A DNA stretch of 64,000 nt. Source: an uncultured SAR86 cluster bacterium (GTDB lineage: Bacteria > Pseudomonadota > Gammaproteobacteria > Magnimaribacterales > Magnimaribacteraceae). The stretch spans positions 62,001-126,000 of the forward strand of contig CABXQE010000001.1 of assembly GCA_902514295.1 (NCBI GenBank), read 5' to 3'. Of the stretch, positions 40,169 through 53,680 are shown piece after piece; position 1 is the stretch's first letter; every line of letters starts with the position of its first letter. Position numbers and translations under genes: made by a program. Under the pieces are notes generated by a model. It did no database searches. It saw only the letters and a list, made by a program, of their open reading frames with translations, and was not told the DNA's origin.

Positions 40169-41923
40169 ATGGGTTCCAAATCAAATACAGTCGAATCTAT
40201 AAAAGAAGCTGTCTCCTCTGCAGCAAGAGCTGTCTCTGAAAATCCTGAAATAGAAATTAATTTTGGAGGCATGGGTTCTTCTTTACCCAACCCTCCTTCG
40301 TCTTACGGAGAACTTGCCTCTTTCAGAGGTAAGGCAGATTCATTGGCTTGCGTGGATAGATTCAGAGATAAAACAATTCATGTAGATGCTGGAACCCAAA
40401 GACTTAACTCTCTTATGCAAGAAATGGAAAACGTTAGAGTTGAGGTTTTAGGCTCAAAGAAATATCCAGGAATAGCTTCTAACATAAACGCTAAATTTGA
40501 GGAGAAATGCTCCTTGTACCAGTCTTTTGAGGAGAAAGAAGATGTTCTTGAAATAGCCCTTGAAGGGTGGTTAAGAAAATTATTTCTTCCAAATATCTCA
40601 AGTCAGGAATCTTCTAAATTACTTAAAGATTGGGAAAAGGAATTTGAAGGCAAAGGATCTTTATTTAAAAAAGAATTAATTGATAGCTTAGAAGACCAAA
40701 TTAAATTCGCTGAAGTATCTAGAACTCTTCTTAAGGCTCTAGAAATTGAAGAAATAGAACCCATGTCTGAAGAAGATCAACAAGAAGATGACTCAGACAA
40801 CGAGGAACAAAATTCTGAAGACGATTCTGAAGAAGAATCAAATGAAGCTGGAGAATCATCAGATCAGGATTCACAAGAAGGCTCAGATGAGACAGAAGCA
40901 GAAGCTGGCGATGTAGATGAAGACGCGATAGTGGATGAAAACCAAGAAATCGTTGCAAATCAATCTTGGCTAGAATCTCTGGTTGGACAAACTGCTAATT
41001 TTACTTATAAGGTATATACCAGAGCCTTTGATGAAGAAGTGACCGCCGAAGATCTATGTAGCCCGGAAGAGTTGCAAAGACTAAGGAAGCATCTTGATCA
41101 ATTAATGGGTTCAAGCAAAGGTACTGTTTCTAAACTAGCCCATAGATTGCAAAGATTTCTTATGGCTCAACAAAATAGATCCTGGGAATTCAACAAAGAG
41201 GAAGGTATCTTGGATTCAGCAAGATTACATAAAATAATTACCGACCCTTTAACTCCTCTCAGTTATAAGATTGAAAAAGATACTGAATTTAGAGATACCA
41301 GTGTTTCGATTTTGGTAGATAGCTCAGGGTCAATGCGAGGAAGATCAATGACTGTAGCAGCCATTTGTGCCGACATAATAAGCACGACACTTGAAAGGTG
41401 TAATGTAAAAACTGAAGTTTTAGGTTTTACCACTAAACAATGGAAAGGTGGGGACAGCAGAAAGATGTGGATGGAGGATGGCAAGCCAGAAAACCCTGGT
41501 CGCCTAAATGACATAAGACATATTATTTTTAAGTCAGCTGATACACCTTGGAGAAGAGGTCAAAAAAACTTCGGCTTAATGCTTAGAGAAGGCTTATTAA
41601 AAGAAAATGTAGATGGGGAAGCTTTGATATGGGCTCACGACAGATTATCCAGAAGAATGGAACAAAGAAAAATCTTAATGGTAATCTCAGATGGAGCTCC
41701 AGTTGATGACAGCACTTTATCCACAAACCAGACAAACTTCTTAGATTTGCACCTTAGGCAAGTTATACACTCCATAGAAACGCAATCAGAAGTGAGTCTT
41801 ATTGCCATAGGCATAGGTCATGATGTTACTAGATACTACAAAAATGCTGTCACCATACACAGAGCGGAAGAACTTGGCGGAGCTATGCTTGAACAGCTTA
41901 CAGATTTATTCAAAGTAGACTGA
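40169..41923 (+). CDS. VWA-domain protein of the CobT type with acidic linker
   Basis: [21 protein letters not shown], acidic stretch [48 protein letters not shown]; follows the CobS-like AAA gene. Confidence 0.85.
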   Translation: MGSKSNTVESIKEAVSSAARAVSENPEIEINFGGMGSSLPNPPSSYGELASFRGKADSLACVDRFRDKTIHVDAGTQRLNSLMQEMENVRVEVLGSKKYPGIASNINAKFEEKCSLYQSFEEKEDVLEIALEGWLRKLFLPNISSQESSKLLKDWEKEFEGKGSLFKKELIDSLEDQIKFAEVSRTLLKALEIEEIEPMSEEDQQEDDSDNEEQNSEDDSEEESNEAGESSDQDSQEGSDETEAEAGDVDEDAIVDENQEIVANQSWLESLVGQTANFTYKVYTRAFDEEVTAEDLCSPEELQRLRKHLDQLMGSSKGTVSKLAHRLQRFLMAQQNRSWEFNKEEGILDSARLHKIITDPLTPLSYKIEKDTEFRDTSVSILVDSSGSMRGRSMTVAAICADIISTTLERCNVKTEVLGFTTKQWKGGDSRKMWMEDGKPENPGRLNDIRHIIFKSADTPWRRGQKNFGLMLREGLLKENVDGEALIWAHDRLSRRMEQRKILMVISDGAPVDDSTLSTNQTNFLDLHLRQVIHSIETQSEVSLIAIGIGHDVTRYYKNAVTIHRAEELGGAMLEQLTDLFKVD

Positions 41924-41929
41924 TAAATT

Positions 41930-42049
41930 ATGAGTGAATCACGAGTTAGATTAATTATAGGGGTTGTCGTTATCTTTCAGGTAGCCTTATTGCTAATTCC
42001 TCAAGCAATCCTTGTTATTGTTATTAATGAAACTAAGAAAGTTGATTAA
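41930..42049 (+). CDS. Putative 39-aa single-pass membrane peptide
   Basis: ATG..TAA read by hand: MSESRVRLIIGVVVIFQVALLLIPQAILVVIINETKKVD. Below the ORF-track length cutoff; fills most of the gap between the VWA gene and the diiron genes. Confidence 0.5.
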   Translation: MSESRVRLIIGVVVIFQVALLLIPQAILVIVINETKKVD

Positions 42050-42116
42050 AATCAACATGTATTAGGGGTATATGGTATAAAATTAACTTAGAATATAAGG
42101 AATATAGACTGAAATC

Positions 42117-43220
42117 ATGAAAATTACGAACGTAGAAGAATGTCCAAAGGGGCTTAGGTATTTTGCAGATGATGACCTAGAAAGTAAATTACAACCTGAA
42201 GATATAGAAGATATAGTAGAAATCTTCCAAACTCCTTTAACTGGAGCTTACAACTGGGACTACACAGCAGCCGATAATAGGCTCAGCAAACTTTATGAGT
42301 TGGGCAAGAAGTTGAATTGGAATGCGACAATGGACTTAGATTGGTCCAAAGATCACCACCCTCACACAGAATGGCCTACAAACCCAGAATTCCAACAACT
42401 TGCAGGCTTTAAACCATACGATGACCTGTCTGAAGAAGGGAAAATAGAGTGTGCTTGGCATTTATTAGCAAGTGGTTTAAGTCAAATAGTGCATGGAGAA
42501 CAAGGCGCTATGCTTGTTGCTTCACAATTGGTCTCTTGTGCCCCAACTTATAATGCAAAGTTATACGCTGCTTCGCAGACATTTGATGAAGCAAGACATG
42601 TGGAGGTTTTCCATAAGTACCTTCGAGAAAGGATTGGATGGACATACCCTGTTATGCCAGGCCTTAAATTACTACTCGACAAGATTCTTACTGACCCAAG
42701 ATGGGATTTAAAATTCATCGGCATGCAAATAATAATCGAAGGACTGGCTTTAGCGGCTTTTGAGAGGCAAAGAATTGCTGCAATGGACCCTTTGCTCAAA
42801 GATATCTTTTATTTAGTGATAAGAGACGAAGCAAGGCACGTTACTTTCGGAGTAAATTACCTTGAAGAGTTTGTTCAAACCCTATCGGATAAAGAAAAAG
42901 AAGATAGAGCTGAATTCGCTTACGAGGCTTGTGTCGTAATGAGGAACAGATTTGGGTCAAATAACGTGATGAACCACTACGGTTGGAACGTTGATGAAGC
43001 TCAAGAAGTTTTAAATCAGTCCGAAAGTGCAAGTTTGTTTAATAATCTTCTATTCTCAAAAATCATGCCTAATCTGAAAAGAATTGGTTTATTAACTGAA
43101 AAGACTCAAGAGAAATACGAAGAAATGAATATTCTTCAATTTCAAGATCTTGAGGATGATAAGGTTATTGACTGGGATGAAATGTCAAAACCTTTAGAAT
43201 ATTCCTCTAAAACAGCCTAA
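42117..43220 (+). CDS. Ferritin-like diiron-carboxylate protein, paralogue 1
   Basis: Four-helix diiron ligands HGEQ...FDEARH (E-to-E spacing 30) and IIIEGLALAAF...IRDEARHVTFGVNY (spacing 30). Confidence 0.8.
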   Translation: MKITNVEECPKGLRYFADDDLESKLQPEDIEDIVEIFQTPLTGAYNWDYTAADNRLSKLYELGKKLNWNATMDLDWSKDHHPHTEWPTNPEFQQLAGFKPYDDLSEEGKIECAWHLLASGLSQIVHGEQGAMLVASQLVSCAPTYNAKLYAASQTFDEARHVEVFHKYLRERIGWTYPVMPGLKLLLDKILTDPRWDLKFIGMQIIIEGLALAAFERQRIAAMDPLLKDIFYLVIRDEARHVTFGVNYLEEFVQTLSDKEKEDRAEFAYEACVVMRNRFGSNNVMNHYGWNVDEAQEVLNQSESASLFNNLLFSKIMPNLKRIGLLTEKTQEKYEEMNILQFQDLEDDKVIDWDEMSKPLEYSSKTA

Positions 43221-43229
43221 TTAAAAATT

Positions 43230-44369
43230 ATGAAAGTAAAGATTGTAGAAAATCCACCTGTAGACCCTAGAGAATTTGATCTGCCCGAAGGTTTTAAAGA
43301 AGAACATCTAGAAGATATAGTCGAAATATTCAACACTCCTTTAGTGGGCCATTACAATTGGGATTACACAGATGCCGATACCAGAATTAAGAAACTTTAT
43401 GAGCTAGGGAAAGAGCTTAACTGGAACGGCTCAATTGATCTTGACTGGTCTAATAGCCTTAAAAAAGGAGAACCGCCAATAAAAGCTGAACTAATGGCTA
43501 GGATGGAAGGTCCTCTTGCTGCCTTACCCGAAGAAGAAAGACTGGAGTACATGAGACACGACCAAGCATGGAGCTTGAGCCAATTTCTTCATGGAGAACA
43601 AGGAGCTATGCTTGTGGCTTCTCAGTTAGTTTCTTGTGCCCCTACCTATCAAGCTAAGCTCTACGCTGCCTCTCAAACATTTGATGAAGCCAGACACGTT
43701 GAGGTATTTGCAAAATACCTTCAGAAAATACATGGTCTAGAGTACCCAATAAATAAAAACCTTAAGTCTTTAATAGATAAAATATTAAGTGATGAAAGGT
43801 GGGATTTAAAATTCATTGGCATGCAAATCGTAATTGAAGGGCTGGCATTAGCTGCCTTTCAAACTACGAAAGAAACTTCTAATTGTCCTCTTTTAAGACA
43901 GTTAGTTCATTACGTAATTAGGGACGAAGCTAGACACGTTACCTTTGGCGTAAATTATCTACAAGAATTCCTTCAAACTCTTTCAGAGCAAGAAGTTGAA
44001 GACAGAGCTATGTTTGCTTATGAAGCAGTGGTTGTAATGAGGGCTAGAATCATCAATACAGAACTTCCTGCTAGATGGTTCAACATGAGCGAAGAAGCAA
44101 TACTTGAAATGGTAGTCAATGATGAGACTCAAGACATGTTTAATAACATGCTATTTAGTAGGGTTATGCCTAATTTAAAGAAAATTGGTCTCCTAACCGA
44201 TAAAGTTATGCCTCTTTATGAGAAACTTAACCTAACTTCGTATATAGAAGCAGAAAGTGATTTTGAAATAGATTGGGCTGAATTAAATAAACCTCTAGAA
44301 ACTACTGAAGAGATAGACCAGCAATCAGAAAAAGAACTTGCTGCGCATACCGCCCAAGGGTTATTTTAA
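43230..44369 (+). CDS. Ferritin-like diiron-carboxylate protein, paralogue 2
   Basis: Clear paralogue of the preceding ORF: HGEQGAMLVASQLVSCAPTYQAKLYAASQTFDEARHVEVF and IVIEGLALAAF...VIRDEARHVTFGVNYLQEF. Confidence 0.8.
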   Translation: MKVKIVENPPVDPREFDLPEGFKEEHLEDIVEIFNTPLVGHYNWDYTDADTRIKKLYELGKELNWNGSIDLDWSNSLKKGEPPIKAELMARMEGPLAALPEEERLEYMRHDQAWSLSQFLHGEQGAMLVASQLVSCAPTYQAKLYAASQTFDEARHVEVFAKYLQKIHGLEYPINKNLKSLIDKILSDERWDLKFIGMQIVIEGLALAAFQTTKETSNCPLLRQLVHYVIRDEARHVTFGVNYLQEFLQTLSEQEVEDRAMFAYEAVVVMRARIINTELPARWFNMSEEAILEMVVNDETQDMFNNMLFSRVMPNLKKIGLLTDKVMPLYEKLNLTSYIEAESDFEIDWAELNKPLETTEEIDQQSEKELAAHTAQGLF

Positions 44370-46868
44370 TAATCTAAATTCAATATTTGTTGAAAAATAA
44401 AACTGATCTTCTTGATTGGAGAAGTGGTTGCTGTCCTTAACAAAACCGATTCTTGACGAAATTATTCCTGATGAGAACGGCCAATTATGAATCAACTTAA
44501 AATCTAGTTCTCTTCCTGAAGGGATAATATCGATACTATAATCTTGAAACAGAACTTTTCTGTATTTAGTCCTTCCCACAGGTACAGAAAGATCCATTCT
44601 CCCTTCTTCTAGTCTAAGAGGTTGTTCAACCTGAAAACCAAAAGAATCAAATTCGCCAAAGCCTTTCTTCGAAAAGATCCCCACACTAAAAGAAGATGAC
44701 TTAAAGTTATCTAAACTTGAAATTAGTCCTCGTTCTTTAAAATTGGTATCAGTTTTTCCATAGAATATAGATCCTGTGGTATAAAAATTATCGGATTCAT
44801 GAAAGATTTGGAGTCCGGAGAATAGTGTATCCGAGCTATCTATACTTCCAAAAGCACCTCCCACAGAACTTCCTAAGAAACCTTTAGGCTCACTTAATAA
44901 ACCTGTCTGTAAAGAAAATTGAGCATTCAAGAAACTTTTTTTGTATTCCATTAAGAGACCTGAGCTTTCGGGCTGCTCAATTAGCAAGTACTCTCCTTCA
45001 GGGTTCTTACCTTTAAAAGCTACTGCAGAAAAAGCACTATTTGAATTCACTCGGACATCGGCGCCAATAAAGCTTCCTCTAGAGGAAAGTTCTAAGAAAG
45101 GTGAAGGATTCAATAGAGACCTGCCCATTTTGTTATCTAAACCCTTATTATTAACTCCTAAATATAAAGAAGGACTGACTCCATTGCCCATGAAATAGTT
45201 ACTTGTGTCAGATAACTTCCCATAAATAGCTAGGTATCTTAGTTTCTTATCATTCTTAGCCCATAGACTTTGAGAGTAATCATGTTCTCCATAATTATTA
45301 GAAGCTAAACCCAATATTAGAGTAGTAGTTCTGGTTAAATTGGTATCTATCTCTCTAATCCTTTGGGAGGCATTCGATTGACTTTGGCTCAACCAGGCAA
45401 GAGAAGGTAAATTCTTTGCAAAAGTTGAGCTAAGAGGTTTATCAAAAGGTGCTCCCAGTTGATCAAATACAACGAATCTTTTATTACTAATGGCATTTAT
45501 TATGCCATCTCCAGCTACTGACCCTACTTGACTCATTGAAGAAGAAAAAGCTGAATAGAGATTATTTTCTAAAGATAGGCTCGTAGCAATCATAGTAGAT
45601 CCTACAGGTTTAGAAGCTGCATCTAAATCCATCAACCCTTGCCCATAAATAGATTCATCTTCGTAGATACCAGATTTATCTGCCGTCGTTAATATTCTTT
45701 GTAGGATCTCTGTATTACCTAATTGATTATTAAAGTGTTGAGCTAATAAGGCCAACCCTCCTGATACAAAAGGCGCAGAGTAAGAAGTACCTCCTCCCAC
45801 TGCATAACAAGAATTATCAGAAACACAACCATCTGTTGCATCAAATATCCCGTAATCATCCATTGAAGTAGCATAAGCAACCACAATTCCTTCTCCAGGA
45901 GCAGCAATACAAAAATCTTTTGCTACGCCGCATCTACTAGAAAAATCAGAGATAACTCCACTCTCATCTACAGAAACAACTGCTAAAGAATGCCCTAGTA
46001 ATTCTGGTAGTACATACGCCATCCCAGGAAATACATCTGGACTAGAGTAATCCGCACCTTGATCCGCATACTGGCCTGTATTGCCTGCTGCCCAGACAAA
46101 TAATGTCTTATCTTCATCTGGTACATTAGCCTGGCTTATTCTGGCAATAGTATTAGGGAAATTTGTTCTCAATTGTGCCTCTGTGTATTCATTTATAGTT
46201 CCTGTAAAACCAAAACTATTATTTACAACATCTACTTGATTATTTATAAATACTTCAAAGACCTGGTTGTAAAAGCTATCTATGCCAGAATAATCGGGTG
46301 CCCCATCACCCGAAGAATCCCCTAAATCAACCGGGTCATATTCTTCTGGAGCGGTCCCTAGTTGTACTGCAATAAAGAATACTTTTGCATCAAAAGCAAC
46401 CCCATGCATTGGGGAAGAGTCTTCAGAAGAATTTCCGACAGCTATTGAAGCAACAGCTGTTCCATGTCTTTTTTGTGCTGTTGTCGGTGTATAGTCTGAA
46501 TAGTTTAAATAACTTCCTGATTGAACTTTCAAGGGAGTTATCTCAGGATGACTGTTATCTAATCCAGAATCCACAACTCCCACTATCATCCCTGAACCAG
46601 TAGCGCCTCTTGCATAAGCGTATGAAGATTTGCTCATTCCTAATCCGTATTGCGAAGAATATTCATATAAAGCTTCAAATTCAGCCTTATTAGCTTCAAA
46701 GCAAGCCTCATCACAAGTCTGAGTATTTGGATTAGTAGAGGTTGTTGTAGTTGTAGTTGTGGTTGTTGTTGTGGTTGTAGGAGTAGGAGTAGGAGTAGAA
46801 GTACCGCCTCCACCGCCTCCGCAGGAAAAGACTAACAATAATGAAAGAGCAATAATGCAATTTCTCAT
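44361..46868 (-). CDS. Subtilisin-like (S8) serine protease, lipoprotein with probable autotransporter-like C-terminus
   Basis: Lipobox LLLVFSCGGG; triad motifs VGVVDSGLDNSHPEI, KRHGTAVASIAVG, GGGTSYSAPFVSGGLALLAQH; beta-rich C-terminal about 300 aa. Confidence 0.88.
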   Translation of the reverse strand: MRNCIIALSLLLVFSCGGGGGGTSTPTPTPTTTTTTTTTTTTTSTNPNTQTCDEACFEANKAEFEALYEYSSQYGLGMSKSSYAYARGATGSGMIVGVVDSGLDNSHPEITPLKVQSGSYLNYSDYTPTTAQKRHGTAVASIAVGNSSEDSSPMHGVAFDAKVFFIAVQLGTAPEEYDPVDLGDSSGDGAPDYSGIDSFYNQVFEVFINNQVDVVNNSFGFTGTINEYTEAQLRTNFPNTIARISQANVPDEDKTLFVWAAGNTGQYADQGADYSSPDVFPGMAYVLPELLGHSLAVVSVDESGVISDFSSRCGVAKDFCIAAPGEGIVVAYATSMDDYGIFDATDGCVSDNSCYAVGGGTSYSAPFVSGGLALLAQHFNNQLGNTEILQRILTTADKSGIYEDESIYGQGLMDLDAASKPVGSTMIATSLSLENNLYSAFSSSMSQVGSVAGDGIINAISNKRFVVFDQLGAPFDKPLSSTFAKNLPSLAWLSQSQSNASQRIREIDTNLTRTTTLILGLASNNYGEHDYSQSLWAKNDKKLRYLAIYGKLSDTSNYFMGNGVSPSLYLGVNNKGLDNKMGRSLLNPSPFLELSSRGSFIGADVRVNSNSAFSAVAFKGKNPEGEYLLIEQPESSGLLMEYKKSFLNAQFSLQTGLLSEPKGFLGSSVGGAFGSIDSSDTLFSGLQIFHESDNFYTTGSIFYGKTDTNFKERGLISSLDNFKSSSFSVGIFSKKGFGEFDSFGFQVEQPLRLEEGRMDLSVPVGRTKYRKVLFQDYSIDIIPSGRELDFKLIHNWPFSSGIISSRIGFVKDSNHFSNQEDQFYFSTNIEFRLLK

Positions 46869-47602
46869 GAGAGTAAGAATTTAACCCCTCCAATAAAGAT
46901 ATTTCCTTCTTGCACGAGATCTAAATCAGATGCTTTCTTTAACAAAACTTCTTTATCATTAGCTTCTATGCAGAATGAACAAACACCAGGGCCCCTTCCG
47001 TCTACATCTTCTATAAAACGTATCCAAGTGTTGTCCAAATTAATTTGATTATCAGAAACTCTTTCAGGAGACACTCTTAATACTGACTGCCATTTATTTT
47101 TCATGTCCTCTGGATCATTTGACTGTATTTCAACGCCTATGAATCTTTGAACAGCACTTGTATTTACAAACTCTCCCCAACTAGGTCCTGCCCATTTCCA
47201 GCTCTCTTTAGGGTTCATCCAGTCCAATGAAACTATCGCTCCGCCCATTTGCTTAGGGTGAAGATGAATAGCTCTTGCTTCCGGGTGCTCTGATTCCCAC
47301 ACAACGCTAATATTATTTTCTTTAACATTATTCTTGGCTTCATCAAAATCATCCACTTGAATAATTACCATATAACCGCCGTCACCACCTCTCCTATCTA
47401 AATATCTTCCTGCAGTAGTATTTTCTTCTACAGGACTTACTACTTCCAAGAAATCAGTTCCTACAGGCAGTACGGCGTTTTCAAGCCCGAAATGGGCTAC
47501 TCCAGGGTCGTTAAATGAGACTTTTATATCAAATAAATCGCAGAGGCTATCTACAATTGGATCTCTTAAGTTAGAGACCATCACAAGCTGCCTTAAATCC
47601 AT
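46865..47602 (-). CDS. VOC/glyoxalase-like domain protein
   Basis: Two betaalpha-type halves; VSNLRDPIVDSLCDLFDIKVSFNDPGVAHFGLENAVLPVGTDFLEVVSPVEENTTAGRYLDRRGGDGGYMVIIQVDD. Confidence 0.75.
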   Translation of the reverse strand: MDLRQLVMVSNLRDPIVDSLCDLFDIKVSFNDPGVAHFGLENAVLPVGTDFLEVVSPVEENTTAGRYLDRRGGDGGYMVIIQVDDFDEAKNNVKENNISVVWESEHPEARAIHLHPKQMGGAIVSLDWMNPKESWKWAGPSWGEFVNTSAVQRFIGVEIQSNDPEDMKNKWQSVLRVSPERVSDNQINLDNTWIRFIEDVDGRGPGVCSFCIEANDKEVLLKKASDLDLVQEGNIFIGGVKFLLS

Positions 47603-47675
47603 TTCCCACCTAACCTCATATCCATCTATAATAATTAACTATCTTCACTAATACCAATTAAATTAATCAATAAAA

Positions 47676-48506
47676 ATGGATATTTCTATAGATTTTGGAA
47701 TTACAGTTACGGACATAATAAGAAGAGATGAAGATGTCTTGTCTCATCAAATGACTCTTAGTAAAGAGGAACCAAGCCTGTCGTTGCTAAAACAATTACT
47801 CCCTGATATAGATTTTAAATCTGATGTAAATTTTTTAGCTGTAACTGGCGGAAAACATCTAAACTTGGGCGATGAAATAGACTCAACTAAGATTATTCAT
47901 GTAAATGAGATAGATGCTGTAGGCGAAGGTGCTATGAATTTATCTGGCCTTAATAATAAAAGTCCAACTATTATTGTCAGTGCTGGATCAGGAACAGCAT
48001 GTATTCTTGCTCAAAACGGAAATTTTGTGCATTGTTCGGGCACTGGGGTAGGTGGAGGAACGGTTTTAGGTCTATCTAAATTATTATTAGGTACCTCCAA
48101 CCCAGATGAAATTGCAAAGTTAGCAAAAGAAGGAAGTGAAACTGGAGTAGACCTAATCTTAGAAGACGTAGTTTCCGGACCTATTGGTGAGTTACCATCA
48201 GATACAACAGCAGTTAATTTTGGAAAAATATCAAAATTAGATTCTGAGATATCTAAACAAGATATAGCGGCTGGAATAGTTAATTTAGTAGGGCAAACTG
48301 CTGCAAGGATTGCTACTTCAGTTGCAACAACATTTAATGCAAAAGAAATAGTTGTAGTTGGGAGGTCTCCTTCATTTAATGGATTAAAGAATTCTTTAGA
48401 GCAAGCTGCATCAATAATGGGGTTTTCACCACATTTTCCTAGTAACGGTGAGTATGCTTCTGCATTAGGGGCTTTATTAATTGCAGAAAAAAACCCTCCT
48501 GATTAA
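47676..48506 (+). CDS. coaW: Type II pantothenate kinase-like protein
   Basis: DFGITVTDII N-terminal phosphate loop, INEIDAVGEGA-like HVNEIDAVGEGA, VSAGSGTACILAQNGNFVHCSGTGVGGGTVLGLSKLLLG. Confidence 0.8.
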   Translation: MDISIDFGITVTDIIRRDEDVLSHQMTLSKEEPSLSLLKQLLPDIDFKSDVNFLAVTGGKHLNLGDEIDSTKIIHVNEIDAVGEGAMNLSGLNNKSPTIIVSAGSGTACILAQNGNFVHCSGTGVGGGTVLGLSKLLLGTSNPDEIAKLAKEGSETGVDLILEDVVSGPIGELPSDTTAVNFGKISKLDSEISKQDIAAGIVNLVGQTAARIATSVATTFNAKEIVVVGRSPSFNGLKNSLEQAASIMGFSPHFPSNGEYASALGALLIAEKNPPD

Positions 48507-48522
48507 AAACCAGAAGGGTTTT
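48484..48522 (-). terminator. Terminator of the rRNA operon, overlapping the 3' end of the convergent kinase gene
   Basis: AAAACCCT(C)CTG / CAG(A)AGGGTTTT hairpin; minus strand reads ...GGGTTTTTTTCTG. Confidence 0.8.
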
Positions 48523-48531
48523 AAAAAAAAG

Positions 48532-48647
48532 TCTGACGATGTCCTACTCTCACGTGGTCGCAACCACACTACCATCGGCGCTAAAAGGTTTCACTTCTGA
48601 GTTCGAGATGGTATCAGGTGGTTCACTTTTGCTATGGTCATCAGACA
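48532..48647 (-). rRNA. rrf: 5S ribosomal RNA
   Basis: Reverse strand ...GTGAACCACCTGATACCATCTCGAACTCAGAAGTGAAAC...GATGGTAGTGTGG...GTGAGAGTAGGACATCGTCAGA. Confidence 0.95.
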
Positions 48648-48716
48648 TAAACTTATAAATTCAATCAATTAACAATCTGGTTATATCAAGAAATTACTTG
48701 ATGTAATACGGTCAAG

Positions 48717-51600
<2,884 letters not shown>

Positions 51601-51828
51601 TTGACCATATTACATCAATTAACTTAATGATATTTTCAAGCATTTCTATCTACTATATGTGTTTAAAAAAACACAATTTGTGTTTTAAAAAACACAAAAA
51701 CGCCAAATTACTTTGCAGTTACTCATTAAAGGTTTCGGATTAAAAGAATAATTTAAACCTTAGATGAGTAGTTAATTTGCATATCACAAAACAAAAAATG
51801 TTTCTGATATGACTTGATTGAACTTATA

Positions 51829-51845
51829 AAAATTTTAAAGAACTC
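51829..51845 (-). promoter_or_regulatory. boxA-like antitermination element in the 16S-23S spacer
   Basis: Reverse strand GTTCTTTAAAATTTTTA resembles E. coli boxA TGCTCTTTAACAA; located in the spacer upstream of 23S. Confidence 0.45.
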
Positions 51846-51920
51846 GTCTTTCATCTTTAAATTAAAGAAGAAGACAAATAAGTAATTCGTGTGAACGCCT
51901 ATAACAAACGATCTTTTTTT

Positions 51921-53469
<1,549 letters not shown>

Positions 53470-53639
53470 TGAATTTTGAAAATTAAGTGCCTTCTTACAG
53501 GCACAAAAAAACCAGAACAATTATTCCGATAAATCGAAGCAATAATCCTGATTTGGTAAGTTGCGCTTAATTATAAGCGCCCACACGAATTACTTATTAA
53601 TATTTTTAAAAAACTTCCCTACAAACTGAAGGGACGCGC

Positions 53640-53645
53640 AGTATA
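53640..53645 (-). promoter_or_regulatory. Candidate rRNA operon promoter (-10 element)
   Basis: Reverse strand TATACT followed by GC-rich discriminator GCGCGTCCC, typical of stringently controlled rRNA promoters; no strong -35 match seen. Confidence 0.4.
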
Positions 53646-53649
53646 CATC

Positions 53650-53675
53650 AAAATAGCCTATAAAAAAGCTATTTT
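53650..53675 (-). terminator. Hairpin downstream of tyrS
   Basis: AAAATAGC / GCTATTTT stem immediately after the tyrS stop; ends in TTTT on the minus strand. Confidence 0.5.
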
Positions 53676-53680
53676 AGAGA

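Noticed and set aside
40731-40958. Minus-strand Leu/His-rich ORF
   Set aside because: Antisense to the acidic linker of the VWA gene; composition explained by the GAA/GAT-rich sense strand.
39178-41923. Calling these genes true cobaltochelatase cobS/cobT
   Set aside because: Family resemblance is clear but no cobN or cobalamin genes are visible here, so I left gene symbols empty.
53488-53505. GTGCC/GGCAC hairpin in the rRNA leader as a terminator
   Set aside because: On the transcribed (minus) strand the T-run precedes the stem, so it does not fit a Rho-independent terminator; more likely leader structure.
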